This document shows, piece by piece, positions 33,697-42,820 of a DNA stretch of 64,000 nucleotides; the first letter of the stretch is position 1; every line of letters starts with the position of its first letter. Source of the stretch: Streptomyces sp. XM4193 (lineage in GTDB: Bacteria; Actinomycetota; Actinomycetes; Streptomycetales; Streptomycetaceae). Where the stretch lies: contig NZ_JALLGK010000005.1 of the NCBI RefSeq assembly GCF_023072595.1, positions 310,001 to 374,000 of the forward strand, read 5' to 3'. The notes below the pieces were generated by a model, which was given only the letters and a program-made list of their open reading frames with translations, did not search any database and had not been told where the DNA came from. A program made the translations under genes and the position numbers.

Positions 33697-33906
33697 GCGA
33701 CCCAACCTAGCCACCGCCACTGACAACGGCCCCGACGGGCGGTCGGCTCGCGCCGTCGTTTCCCGTGCGCCCCTGACGCCTCTGTCACTCCTGACGTCTC
33801 TGCCGCCGACCGCCCGCACGACCGCGCCCGGCGGCCGTGGTGTAAGCACGGCCGCCGGGCGCGGTCTCGTATCGGCCCGGCCGCTCTCGACGCGGCGAGC
33901 GCGGCG

Positions 33907-34380
33907 TCAGCTGCCGTTCTCGGCCTGGAACATCCAGTGGTGCTTCTCCAACTCGCCGGTGAGGCTGATGAAGATGTCCTCGGTGACCGGGTCGGCCTTG
34001 CCCGCGGCCTTCATCCGGTCGCGCATGCGGCTGACGACCCCGCTCAGCGAGTTGACCATCGCGTCGACCGCGTCGGTGTCCTGCTGCCAGCCCTCCGCGA
34101 CGGTGCTGATGCCCGTCGTCGCGGCGACGGTCCCCACCCGGCCGTCGGGGGACACCCCGAGGGCCGAGGCGCGCTCGGCGACGGTGTCGCTGTACTGGCG
34201 CGCGGTGTCGACCACCTCGTCGAGCTGGAGGTGGATCGAGCGGAACCGCGGGCCGACGATGTTCCAGTGGGTCTGCTTGGCGACCAGCGACAGGTCGACG
34301 AGGTCGACCAGCGCGCCCTGCAGGACCCCGGCCACCACCTTGAGGTCTTCGTCCGGAAGCGTGCTCTTGACGGCGTACAT
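33907..34380 (-). CDS. dps: Dps/ferritin-like DNA-protection protein
   Basis: 157 aa from the ATG at 34380; a GTG five codons earlier is possible, and neither start has a good ribosome binding site. Dps dodecamers oxidise and store iron and coat DNA under stress. The ferroxidase residues are in place: VAKQTHWNIVGPRFRSIH (His ligand) and HLQLDEVVDTARQYSD (Asp/Glu ligands); the C-terminal LEKHHWMFQAE is typical of actinobacterial Dps. It lies next to the Ku/LigD-polymerase pair and an MreB-like gene, a stress and chromosome-protection neighbourhood. Confidence 0.9.
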   Translation of the reverse strand: MYAVKSTLPDEDLKVVAGVLQGALVDLVDLSLVAKQTHWNIVGPRFRSIHLQLDEVVDTARQYSDTVAERASALGVSPDGRVGTVAATTGISTVAEGWQQDTDAVDAMVNSLSGVVSRMRDRMKAAGKADPVTEDIFISLTGELEKHHWMFQAENGS

Positions 34381-34570
34381 CCTTGGACCACTCACTTTCG
34401 TGCTGCTCGTGGATTCTCGGACCCCGTTCGCCAGCGTACGACCTGCCGACGGCACGCGCGTGTGCGCGGCTCGTGCACCGGGCGCGCGGCGAGGGGGCCC
34501 GGGCCGGCGGGACGCAACCGGGGGAACGGCACGTCGGGGGACGGGGGCGGAGAGGCCGGGCGGTGGCGGC

Positions 34571-35593
34571 TCAGGCGGCGTGTGCCAGCAGTCGCGGACG
34601 GCCGAAGAGAGCGGCCAGTTGGTCGTACTCGGCCAGGCAGCGCGCGGTGCCCAGGGCCACGCAGGTCGTCGGATCGTCGGCGACCACCACCGGCATCCCG
34701 GTGGTGCGGGAGATGCGCTCGTCCAGGCCGCGCAGCAGGGCGCCGCCGCCGGTGAGGACGATGCCGCGCTCCATGATGTCGCTGTAGAGCTCGGGCGGGC
34801 ACTCGTCGAAGGCCGAGGTGACCATCTCGGTGATGGCCTCCAGCGCCGGCTCGACGACCTCCAGCAGTTCGGCGGTGCTGAGGTCGGCGTACTTGGGCAT
34901 GCCGGTCGACTTGTCGCGTCCGTGCACCTGGACGCCCGCGCCGCGGCCCAGCTCCAACTTGACCCGTTCGGCGGTGCTTTCGCCGATGGTCACGGAGTGC
35001 TCGCGGTCGGCGTGCGCGACGATCGCCGCGTCCAGCGAGTCGCCGGCGATCCGGCAGGACCGCGAGATGACGGTGCCGCCCAGCGAGATGATCGACAGTT
35101 CGGTGGTGCCGCCGCCCAGGTCCACGACCATCGACCCCTGGGGCTCGTACACCGGCAGACCGGCGCCGATCGCGGCGGCCATCGGCTGCTCCACCAGATG
35201 GACGGACCTGGCCCCGGCCCGTGCGGTGGTCTGGAGCACGGCCTGTCGTTCGACCTCGGTGATGCCCCGGGGGACCGAGACGATCGCACGGGGTGCGCGG
35301 GCGCGGGCGGTGCGGGCCCTGCGCAGACAGCGCCTCAGCAGCGCCTCCGCCGCGTCCAGATCGGTGATGACTCCTTTGCCGAGCGGCCGGGACGCGACCA
35401 CCGAGCCCGAGGCGCGGCCCACCGCGTCCGCTGCTTCCCTGCCGACGGCCCTCACCTTGCCGTTCGCGGAGTCGACCGCGACGACTGACGGTTCGTTCAG
35501 GATGATCCCTCTGCCTCGGCTGCAGACCAGGGTGTTGGTGGTGCCGAGGTCTATGCCGATGTCCCGGGTGCTGAACGACGTGCGCTTTGCCAT
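34571..35593 (-). CDS. MreB/Mbl-like bacterial actin
   Basis: 340 aa from the ATG at 35593. Actin-fold ATPase: phosphate-1 loop (GIDLGTTNTLV), phosphate-2 loop (MVVDLGGGTTELSII) and adenosine motif (IVLTGGGALLRGL). The N-terminus is unusual for a true MreB (MAKRTSFSTRDIGIDLG, with no amphipathic membrane-binding helix obvious). The protein is not next to mreC/mreD/rodA, so it is probably one of the accessory MreB-like proteins of Streptomyces, which act in spore-wall or stress-related envelope synthesis rather than rod elongation. Confidence 0.85.
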   Translation of the reverse strand: MAKRTSFSTRDIGIDLGTTNTLVCSRGRGIILNEPSVVAVDSANGKVRAVGREAADAVGRASGSVVASRPLGKGVITDLDAAEALLRRCLRRARTARARAPRAIVSVPRGITEVERQAVLQTTARAGARSVHLVEQPMAAAIGAGLPVYEPQGSMVVDLGGGTTELSIISLGGTVISRSCRIAGDSLDAAIVAHADREHSVTIGESTAERVKLELGRGAGVQVHGRDKSTGMPKYADLSTAELLEVVEPALEAITEMVTSAFDECPPELYSDIMERGIVLTGGGALLRGLDERISRTTGMPVVVADDPTTCVALGTARCLAEYDQLAALFGRPRLLAHAA

Positions 35594-35771
35594 TTCGACC
35601 CCGCTACTCCGTGGGATTTGCGCTTTATGTCGGAACTGCTCGTGCAGCATACCGAGCGGGCCCGCGACGCGCTGGCTGACCAGCAAGTTGCTCCGCCTCC
35701 CGCACTCCGACGCCGCGCTCGCATATGGGTGCCCGTCACGACGCCGGCTGCCGGTGCGTCATCATGTGGAC

Positions 35772-36485
35772 ATGGCAACGCATCTGATCACGGGAGCCGG
35801 CTCGGGCATCGGAGCGGAGGTGGCGCGCGCACTGCTGGAGCGGGGCGACGAGGTCTGGCTGCTCGCCAGGGACGCCGGTCGGGCGAAGGAGACGGCGGCG
35901 CAGTTCGCGCCGGTGGCCGAGGAGCACGGCGGGCGACTGCGCACCCTCGTCGGCGATCTGGCCCAACCGTCCCGGCTCTCCTGGGCGTTCGGCCACCAGA
36001 CGATGCCCGCCGAGCTGGACTCGCTGCTGCACATCGCGGGAGTCGTCGACCTCGGCCGGGTGGACGAACTCACCCCGAAGGTGTGGGACGCGACGCTTGC
36101 CGCCAATCTGGTGGCGCCGGCCGAGCTGACCCGCCTGATGCTCCCGCAGGTGCGACTGGTCCGCGGTCACGTCGTCTTCGTCAACTCCGGCGCAGGCCTC
36201 CACGCGCACCCGCACTGGAGCGCCTACGCCGCGAGCAAGCACGGGCTCAAGGCGCTCGCCGACTCGCTGCGGGGCGAGGAGGCAGCCGCGGGCGTACGTG
36301 TCACCAGCGTCTATCCGGGTCGCACCGCCACCCCCATGCAGGCCAAGGTGCACCGGCAGGAGGGCAAGGAGTACGACCCGCAGTCGTGGATCGACCCGGC
36401 TTCGGTGGCCAGGACCGTCCTCGCCGCGATCGACCTGCCGCGCGACGCTCACCTGACCGACCTCACGGTGCGCCCCGGCTCCTGA
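35772..36485 (+). CDS. Short-chain dehydrogenase/reductase (SDR)
   Basis: 237 aa from the ATG at 35772. Classical SDR: cofactor motif TGAGSGIG at residues 7-14, NSGAG strand with catalytic Ser, and the active-site YAASKHGLK. LLARDAGR after beta-2 suggests NADP(H). Substrate unknown. It is divergent from the MreB-like gene, with no operon partner. Confidence 0.88.
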   Translation: MATHLITGAGSGIGAEVARALLERGDEVWLLARDAGRAKETAAQFAPVAEEHGGRLRTLVGDLAQPSRLSWAFGHQTMPAELDSLLHIAGVVDLGRVDELTPKVWDATLAANLVAPAELTRLMLPQVRLVRGHVVFVNSGAGLHAHPHWSAYAASKHGLKALADSLRGEEAAAGVRVTSVYPGRTATPMQAKVHRQEGKEYDPQSWIDPASVARTVLAAIDLPRDAHLTDLTVRPGS

Positions 36486-36658
36486 CGGCGTCCGGCCGGA
36501 TGGCCCGGCAGCGGGCGACCGTAGGCGCCCGGGCCGGCCGAACCGGTGGCGGCGTGCGTTCGGCGGGGCCCCGGCTGCTGCCGCGACCGACTGCCGGCGG
36601 GCCGGCCGAAGGGGCCGGTGGGGACGGGGCCGCTGCGGGATTCCGTAGGCTTCCGGGC

Positions 36659-37681
36659 GTGAGTGAGACAGGGAAGTTCAGCTGGGGCCCCGGCGCCGCC
36701 ACCGGGATCGGTTCGATGCCGGGCGAGGACGTCAGAGAGTCGGTCAGGACCGTCGTCGAGAGCCTCGAGGCGCTGCCGTATCTGCCCGAACTGCCCTCCC
36801 GGGGGCCGGGCGCCGACATGGTGGGCCGGACCGCGGGGCTGCTGGTGGAGCTGTACGCGCACCTCCAGCCCAGCGGCTGGCGGATCGCCGACCGGCCCGG
36901 GCGGGACACCCGGCGGGCGCGCGCCTGGCTGGGCGAGGACCTGGACGCGCTGGAGGAGTTCACCCAGGGCTACCGGGGCCCGCTGAAGGTCTCCGCCGTC
37001 GGACCGTGGACGCTCGCCGCCTCGATGGAGCTGCGCGGCGGGGAGGCGATGCTCTCGGACGCCGGCGCCTGCCGGGACCTGGCCGGTTCGCTCGCCGAGG
37101 GGCTGCGCGGCCACCTCGCCGAGCTGCGGCGCCGGGTGCCCGGCGCCGAGCCCGTGCTCCAGCTCGACGAGCCCTCGCTGACCGCGGTGCTGGCCGGTCG
37201 GGTGGCGAGTGCGAGCGGCTACCGCACCCACCGTGCGGTGGACCGCGCGGTGGTGGAGGGCGTGCTGCGGGACTTCGTCGCGGTGGCCGACGGGGCGCCG
37301 GTGGTGGTGCACTCCTGCGCTCCGGACGTGCCGTTCGCGCTGCTGCGCAGGGCTGGGGTCACCGGCATCTCCTTCGACGCGGCTCTGCTGACCGAGCGTG
37401 ACGACGAGGCGCTGGGCGAGGCCGTCGAGGGCGGCACTGCATTGTTCGCGGGCGTCGTACCGGGCGCCGGGAGCGACGCGGCGGAATTGTCAGACCCGGA
37501 CGGTAGCGTCTCGGGAGTCAGGTCGCTGTGGCGCAGGTTGGGCCTGTCACCGGGGCTGCTCACCGAATCGGTGGTGGTCTCCCCCTCGTGCGGGCTCGCC
37601 GGAGCTTCTCCGGCGTACGCCCGGCGTGCCCTCGCCCACTGCGCCCGGTCGGCGAGATCCCTCGCCAACGACCCTGAGTAA
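36659..37681 (+). CDS. Cobalamin-independent methionine synthase-like protein (MetE C-terminal domain only)
   Basis: 340 aa from the GTG at 36659. TAGGCT (36646-36651) stands 7 nt ahead, so the mRNA is probably leaderless. It is a single TIM-barrel of the MetE C-terminal type: TGIGSMPGEDVRESVR start, LQLDEPSL, VVHSCAPDVP (His and Cys zinc ligands) and SPSCGLAGASP (the third ligand Cys). Full MetE is about 750 aa; this half-size form is widespread in actinobacteria and its methyl donor is uncertain. It ends 15 bp before ligA and is likely co-transcribed with it. Confidence 0.85.
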   Translation: MSETGKFSWGPGAATGIGSMPGEDVRESVRTVVESLEALPYLPELPSRGPGADMVGRTAGLLVELYAHLQPSGWRIADRPGRDTRRARAWLGEDLDALEEFTQGYRGPLKVSAVGPWTLAASMELRGGEAMLSDAGACRDLAGSLAEGLRGHLAELRRRVPGAEPVLQLDEPSLTAVLAGRVASASGYRTHRAVDRAVVEGVLRDFVAVADGAPVVVHSCAPDVPFALLRRAGVTGISFDAALLTERDDEALGEAVEGGTALFAGVVPGAGSDAAELSDPDGSVSGVRSLWRRLGLSPGLLTESVVVSPSCGLAGASPAYARRALAHCARSARSLANDPE

Positions 37682-37696
37682 CGGGAGGAACAGACG

Positions 37697-39874
37697 GTGG
37701 CTGCCGAAGAGACAGGTGTACCGGCCGAGGCACAGCAGCGGCACGCGGCCCTGGCCGAGGAGGTCGACGAGCACCGCTTCCGGTACTACGTGAAGGACGC
37801 CCCGGTCGTCAGCGACGCCGAGTTCGACCGGCTGCTGCGGGAGTTGGAGGCGCTGGAGGAGCAGTACGGCTCGCTGCGCACCCCGCAGTCGCCGACCCAG
37901 CAGGTGGCCCGCCGCTACGAGACGGAGTTCACCGAGGTCGCCCACCGCGAGCGGATGCTCTCGCTGGACAACGCCTTCGACGAGGAGGAGCTCGACTCCT
38001 GGGCGGACCGGATCGCCCGTGAGCTGGAGGGGCTGTCCTACCACTTCCTCTGCGAGCACAAGATCGACGGACTCGCGGTCAACCTCACCTACGAGCAGGG
38101 CCGGTTGGTGCGCGCCGCCACCCGGGGCGACGGCCGCACCGGCGAGGACATCACCCCCAACGTCCGCACGCTGGAGGACATTCCGCACCGGCTGAGCGGC
38201 GAGCGGGTGCCCGACCTCGTCGAGGTGCGCGGCGAGGTCTACTTCCCGATGGAGAGCTTCGCCGACCTCAACGCCCGGCTGGTCGGCGAGGGCAAGACCC
38301 CCTTCGCCAACCCGCGCAACGCCGCGGCCGGTTCACTGCGCCAGAAGGACCCGAAGGTCACCGCCACCCGCCCGCTGCGCATGCTGGTGCACGGCATCGG
38401 GGCGCTGGAGGGCGAGAGCATGAGCCGGCTCTCCGAGGCGTACGAGCTGCTGGCCGAGTGGGGACTGCCGACCTCGCGGTACAACCGCGTGGTCGATTCG
38501 CTCGAAGGTGTGCGGAAGTTCATCAAGGACGCCGCCGCCAACCGGCGCGGCATGGCGCACGAGATCGACGGCGCGGTCGTCAAGCTCGACGAGATCCCGC
38601 TGCAGGGGCGGCTGGGCTCGACCTCCCGGGCGCCGCGCTGGGCGATCGCCTGGAAGTTCCCGCCCGAAGAGGTGAACACCAGGCTCGTCGACATCAGGGT
38701 CGGTGTCGGCCGGACGGGCAGAGTCACGCCGTACGCCGTGGTGGAGCCGGTGACGGTGGCCGGCAGCGAGGTGGAGTTCGCCACCCTGCACAACCAGGAA
38801 GTGGTGCGCGCCAAGGGCGTGTTCATCGGTGACACGGTGGTGCTGCGCAAGGCGGGCGACGTCATCCCGGAGATCCTCGGGCCGGTGGCGGACCTGCGGG
38901 ACGGCAGCGAGCGCGAGTTCGTGATGCCCTCCCACTGCCCGGACTGCGACACCGAGCTGCGGGCGATGAAGGAGGGCGACATCGACCTCCGCTGCCCCAA
39001 CGCCCGTTCCTGCCCGGCCCAGTTGCGCGAGCGGCTCTTCTACCTCGCCGGGCGCAAATCGCTGGACATCGAGCACTTCGGCTATGTGGCCGCAGCCGCT
39101 CTGACCCAGCCGCTGGAGCCCGCCGAGCCCCCGCTGCGCGACGAGGGAGGGCTGTTCGACCTGACGGTGGAGCAGCTGCTGCCCATCAAGACGTACGTGC
39201 TCGACCAGGACAGCGGGCTGCCCAAGCGCGACCCGGAGTCCGGCGAGCCGAAGGTCGTCACCCTGTTCGCCAACCAGAAGGGCGAGCCCCGGAAGAACAC
39301 CCTGGCCCTCCTGGAGAACATCCGCGCGGCCAAGGAGCGTCCGCTCGCGCGGGTCATCACCGGGCTCTCCATCCGGCACGTCGGCCCGGTCGCCGCCGAG
39401 GCGCTGGCGCGCAAGTTCCGTTCGCTGGAGCGCATCGCCGAGGCGGAGGAGACGGAGCTCGCCGTCACCGAGGGTGTCGGACCGACGATCGCGGCGTCCC
39501 TCAAGAGCTGGTTCGCGGAGGAGTGGCACCGAGAGATCGTGGAGCGCTGGCGGGCCGCCGGAGTGCGCATGGAGGAGGAGGGCGGCGAGGAGAGCGGGCC
39601 GAGACCGCTGGACGGCCTGACCGTCGTGGTGACCGGCACCCTGGACTCCTACACCCGCGACGCGGCGCGGGACGCGCTCCAGCAGCAGGGCGCGAAGGTG
39701 ACCGGATCGGTGTCGAAGAAGACCCACTTCGTCGTCGCCGGCGCCAGTCCGGGCTCCAAGTACGACAAGGCCGTCCAGCTCAAGGTGCCCCTTCTGGACG
39801 ACGCCGGCCTCGGCGTCCTGCTGGCCGAAGGGCCCGATGCGGCCAGGGAAAGTGCGGTAAACCCGACTGAATAG
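37697..39874 (+). CDS. ligA: NAD-dependent DNA ligase
   Basis: 725 aa from the GTG at 37697 with GGGAGGAA upstream. It seals nicks in replication and repair. Domain Ia and the adenylation domain carry the active lysine Lys122 in CEHKIDGLAVNL. These are followed by an OB fold, a four-Cys zinc finger (CPDCDTELR ... CPNARSCPAQL), helix-hairpin-helix repeats (GLSIRHVGPVAAEAL; EGVGPTIAASL) and a C-terminal BRCT domain (LTVVVTGTLDSYTRDAARDA). Full length and intact. Confidence 0.98.
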   Translation: MAAEETGVPAEAQQRHAALAEEVDEHRFRYYVKDAPVVSDAEFDRLLRELEALEEQYGSLRTPQSPTQQVARRYETEFTEVAHRERMLSLDNAFDEEELDSWADRIARELEGLSYHFLCEHKIDGLAVNLTYEQGRLVRAATRGDGRTGEDITPNVRTLEDIPHRLSGERVPDLVEVRGEVYFPMESFADLNARLVGEGKTPFANPRNAAAGSLRQKDPKVTATRPLRMLVHGIGALEGESMSRLSEAYELLAEWGLPTSRYNRVVDSLEGVRKFIKDAAANRRGMAHEIDGAVVKLDEIPLQGRLGSTSRAPRWAIAWKFPPEEVNTRLVDIRVGVGRTGRVTPYAVVEPVTVAGSEVEFATLHNQEVVRAKGVFIGDTVVLRKAGDVIPEILGPVADLRDGSEREFVMPSHCPDCDTELRAMKEGDIDLRCPNARSCPAQLRERLFYLAGRKSLDIEHFGYVAAAALTQPLEPAEPPLRDEGGLFDLTVEQLLPIKTYVLDQDSGLPKRDPESGEPKVVTLFANQKGEPRKNTLALLENIRAAKERPLARVITGLSIRHVGPVAAEALARKFRSLERIAEAEETELAVTEGVGPTIAASLKSWFAEEWHREIVERWRAAGVRMEEEGGEESGPRPLDGLTVVVTGTLDSYTRDAARDALQQQGAKVTGSVSKKTHFVVAGASPGSKYDKAVQLKVPLLDDAGLGVLLAEGPDAARESAVNPTE

Positions 39875-40098
39875 CCTGGGCAGTTGGGTAACGTTCGACT
39901 GAACGGCCGTACGGAGCGCCCTGGTTGACTCGCCGTCACCTTTTTCGGTGGACGCGGGAGAGGGGCCTGGTGGAGCGCGTGTCCGGGTCCGCGGGGCCGG
40001 GCTTTCGGACACCCGGCGACTGCTGCCCCGAAGCGGGCGCCACCAGCAGCTTCCGCGCGCCCGCCGTGGCATGGCACTGAAGGCCGGGAGAGGGACGC

Positions 40099-42384
40099 AT
40101 GCAGCAGAATCCGCAGGACCGGGCGGCGCGAGCGAGAACTCGCCCTCCCCGTCCCGGTTTCGCGGGTCCCCAGGAGCGGCACTCACAGAGAGTGAAGCCT
40201 TCTCGGTTGTACGGCGCGCGGGAGGATCAGCGCTTCGCGCTGCCCGCTCTGGTGGTCGTCGGTGCGCTCCTGGCGCTGCTGGTCGGCGTCCTCCGGGTGC
40301 TCGACGACGGCCGGGCGCTCTTCCCCGGCAGCACGGTCGGCTGGGGCCTGGCGATCCTGACCGGCATCATCGTCGGCCATCTCGTCGCGCTCGGGCGCGA
40401 CCGCTGGTGGGGCGGCACCGGTTCGGGTGCCGCCCTCACCCTGGCGGTGCTGCTGCTGTACGGCTGGGTGCCGGCCGCGCTCGTCAGTCTTGTCCTGGTC
40501 GTCCTGGTCGCGGTCGCGCGCCGCAGTCGCCGTCGGGAGGCGCTGGTGCACGGCGCCGCGGACATCCTCGGCATCGGCGCCTCGGCGCTCACCATGGCAG
40601 CGTTCGGCACCTCCCACTCCGTGGAGTCGCCCTGGACGCCGGGGGACTGGCAGCCGGCAGCCGTGCCCGAAGTGCTCATCGCCGCCTGCACCTATCTGCT
40701 GGTCACCCGGCTGCTGCTCTGGTTCTGCCTCTCACCGCGCGGCGGCGGCCTGCCGACCGCGACCCGGGGCGCGCTGGTCCGCCAGGCCCTGCTCTGCGTC
40801 GCCCTGCTCGGCCTCTCGCCGCTGATCGTGGTGGTGGCGGTCCACATGCCGTTGCTGCTCCCGCTGTTCGCCATACCGCTCATCGCCGTCGACTCCACCC
40901 TGTGGATGGCGCGGGCTCGCGCCGAGGAGCAGCTGCGCGACCCTCTGACGGGTCTGCCGAACCGCATGTGGCTCATGGAGCGGGCCCGGATGGCCTTGGA
41001 CGAGGCCGAGCGGCAGCAGACCAAGTCCGCTCTCGTCCTGATAGACCTCGACCGGTTCCGCTCGGTCAACGACACCCTCGGCCATCTCGCCGGCGACCGG
41101 CTGCTGTTGCAGATCGCCGACCGGCTCCGCCTCGCACTGCCCCGCGGCGCCGAGGCGGCCCGTCTGGGCGGCGACGAGTTCGCCGTGCTGCTGCCGCAGA
41201 CCCATTCGGCCACGAGCGCCCAGCGCTCCGCCCGCACCCTGGTCGCAGCTCTCGGTTCACCACTGGATCTGGACGGGCTGACCCTGGTCCTGGAGGCGAG
41301 CGCCGGTGTCGCGGTCTTCCCCGACCACGCGGACGAGGCCGAGGGGCTGCTGCGCCGTGCCGACGTGGCCATGTACGCGGCGAAGCGGGACCGCAGCGGC
41401 GTGGAGGTCTACGACAGCCACCGCGACGGCAACACCCCGGACCGGCTGGGTCTGTTGGGCGATCTGCGCCGCGCCCTGGACGCCGGCGAGGTGGAGCTGC
41501 ACTACCAGCCCAAGGTGCGGTTCAACGGCGAGGTGGCGGGGCTGGAGGCCCTGGTGCGCTGGCGGCACCCGGAGCGCGGCAGGGTCCCGCCGGACGAGTT
41601 CATCGCCATCGCGGAGAGCTCCGGGCTGATGCCGCGGCTGACCGAGTACGTGCTGGAGACCGCACTGCTCCAGGTCGCCAACTGGCGGGCGGCCGGCCTG
41701 GACGTCCCGGTCGCCGTCAACGTCTCCCCGAGGGATGTGCACAGTCCCGGCTTCGCCGGCTCCGTCGCGGCCCGGCTCGCCCGGCACGGCGTACCGGCCT
41801 CCGCGCTCCAGTTGGAGATCACCGAGCATGTGCTCCTGGAGGAGCCCCAGCAGGCGGCGGCCACCCTGGCGGCACTGACCGGCCACGGGGTGAAGATGTC
41901 GCTGGACGACTTCGGCACCGGTTACTCCTCGCTCGTGCATCTGCGGCGGCTGCCGGTCAGCGAGTTGAAGATCGACCGCTCCTTCGTCGCCCGGCTGGCG
42001 ATCGACACTCAGGACGCCGAGATCGTCCGCTGCACCATCGACCTCGCCCACTCGCTCGGTCTGCTGGTGGTCGCCGAGGGCGTGGAGGACGACGAGACCT
42101 GGGAGCGCCTTCGGGACCTGGGCTGCGACGCCGTACAGGGCTGGCTGGTCTCGGCCGCGCTGCCGCCGGCCGAGGCGACGTCCTGGCTGCGCGCCCGCGA
42201 CTCGGTGCGGGCGCCGGTGCCGCCCGCGCTCGTCCAGGACCCGGAGCGGGCCGAGCCCGCGTCGGTTCCGGCCCCGGCCGAGCCGCCCGCGGAAAGCGCC
42301 GGCGCGGAGCGGGACCCCTCCGAGACCCAGCCGATGCGCAAACCGCTGTCGCCGCAGGGCAGAGCGGGTCGCGGCCGGAGCTGA
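40099..42384 (+). CDS. rmdB: Membrane GGDEF-EAL protein, c-di-GMP phosphodiesterase, RmdB-like
   Basis: 761 aa from the ATG at 40099 with GGGAGAGGG upstream. About six to eight membrane helices in residues 48-265, then a GGDEF domain with the motif intact at 357-361 (RLGGDEFAVLL), then an EAL domain (E483 of EALVRW, VNVSPRD, ITEH, DDFGTGYSS, EGVEDD) with all metal and catalytic residues. By gene order next to ligA it matches S. coelicolor RmdB (SCO5495, from memory), an active phosphodiesterase affecting development. The C-terminal ~50 residues are Pro/Ala-rich and disordered. A weak BldD-like box (7 of 9 conserved positions) lies at 39925-39939. Confidence 0.88.
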   Translation: MQQNPQDRAARARTRPPRPGFAGPQERHSQRVKPSRLYGAREDQRFALPALVVVGALLALLVGVLRVLDDGRALFPGSTVGWGLAILTGIIVGHLVALGRDRWWGGTGSGAALTLAVLLLYGWVPAALVSLVLVVLVAVARRSRRREALVHGAADILGIGASALTMAAFGTSHSVESPWTPGDWQPAAVPEVLIAACTYLLVTRLLLWFCLSPRGGGLPTATRGALVRQALLCVALLGLSPLIVVVAVHMPLLLPLFAIPLIAVDSTLWMARARAEEQLRDPLTGLPNRMWLMERARMALDEAERQQTKSALVLIDLDRFRSVNDTLGHLAGDRLLLQIADRLRLALPRGAEAARLGGDEFAVLLPQTHSATSAQRSARTLVAALGSPLDLDGLTLVLEASAGVAVFPDHADEAEGLLRRADVAMYAAKRDRSGVEVYDSHRDGNTPDRLGLLGDLRRALDAGEVELHYQPKVRFNGEVAGLEALVRWRHPERGRVPPDEFIAIAESSGLMPRLTEYVLETALLQVANWRAAGLDVPVAVNVSPRDVHSPGFAGSVAARLARHGVPASALQLEITEHVLLEEPQQAAATLAALTGHGVKMSLDDFGTGYSSLVHLRRLPVSELKIDRSFVARLAIDTQDAEIVRCTIDLAHSLGLLVVAEGVEDDETWERLRDLGCDAVQGWLVSAALPPAEATSWLRARDSVRAPVPPALVQDPERAEPASVPAPAEPPAESAGAERDPSETQPMRKPLSPQGRAGRGRS

Positions 42385-42518
42385 GGCCCGCGTCGGCTCC
42401 TTGCCGCGGCCCGCTCCCCACGGGCGGGCGGCATCCAGTGCGCCGCGCGCCATAGGATTGGGCAACCGATCCGGAGTCGCTCCGGACCAGACTGCCAAGA
42501 ACCCCTAAGGATCGCCGC

Positions 42519-42815
42519 ATGCCTGGCATTACGCGCGAGGAGGTCGCTCACCTCGCCCGGCTGGCTCGCCTGGAGCTGAAGGACGAGGAGCTCGACCACT
42601 TCGCCGGACAGCTCGACGACATCATCGGAGCGGTCGCCGCCGTCTCCGAGGTCGCCGACGAGGATGTTCCGCCGACCTCGCACCCGCTTCCACTGACCAA
42701 CGTGATGCGCCCGGACGAGGTCCGGCCGAGTCTCACCGCGGACCAGGCGCTCTCCGGCGCCCCCGCGCAGGAGCAGCAGCGTTTCAAGGTCCCGCAGATC
42801 CTGGGCGAGGAGTGA
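42519..42815 (+). CDS. gatC: Asp-tRNA(Asn)/Glu-tRNA(Gln) amidotransferase subunit C
   Basis: 98 aa, start MPGITREEVAHLARLARLEL, with AAGGA as ribosome binding site. GatC clamps GatA and GatB together in the tRNA-dependent amidotransferase that makes Gln-tRNA and Asn-tRNA from their mischarged forms. First gene of gatC-gatA-orf-gatB; gatA starts 5 bp after its stop. Confidence 0.96.
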   Translation: MPGITREEVAHLARLARLELKDEELDHFAGQLDDIIGAVAAVSEVADEDVPPTSHPLPLTNVMRPDEVRPSLTADQALSGAPAQEQQRFKVPQILGEE

Positions 42816-42820
42816 CCGGC

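Noticed and set aside
39948..42455. 835-aa + frame over the RmdB-like gene
   Set aside because: A +1 shadow of the GGDEF-EAL gene; Arg/Gly/Pro-rich without motifs.
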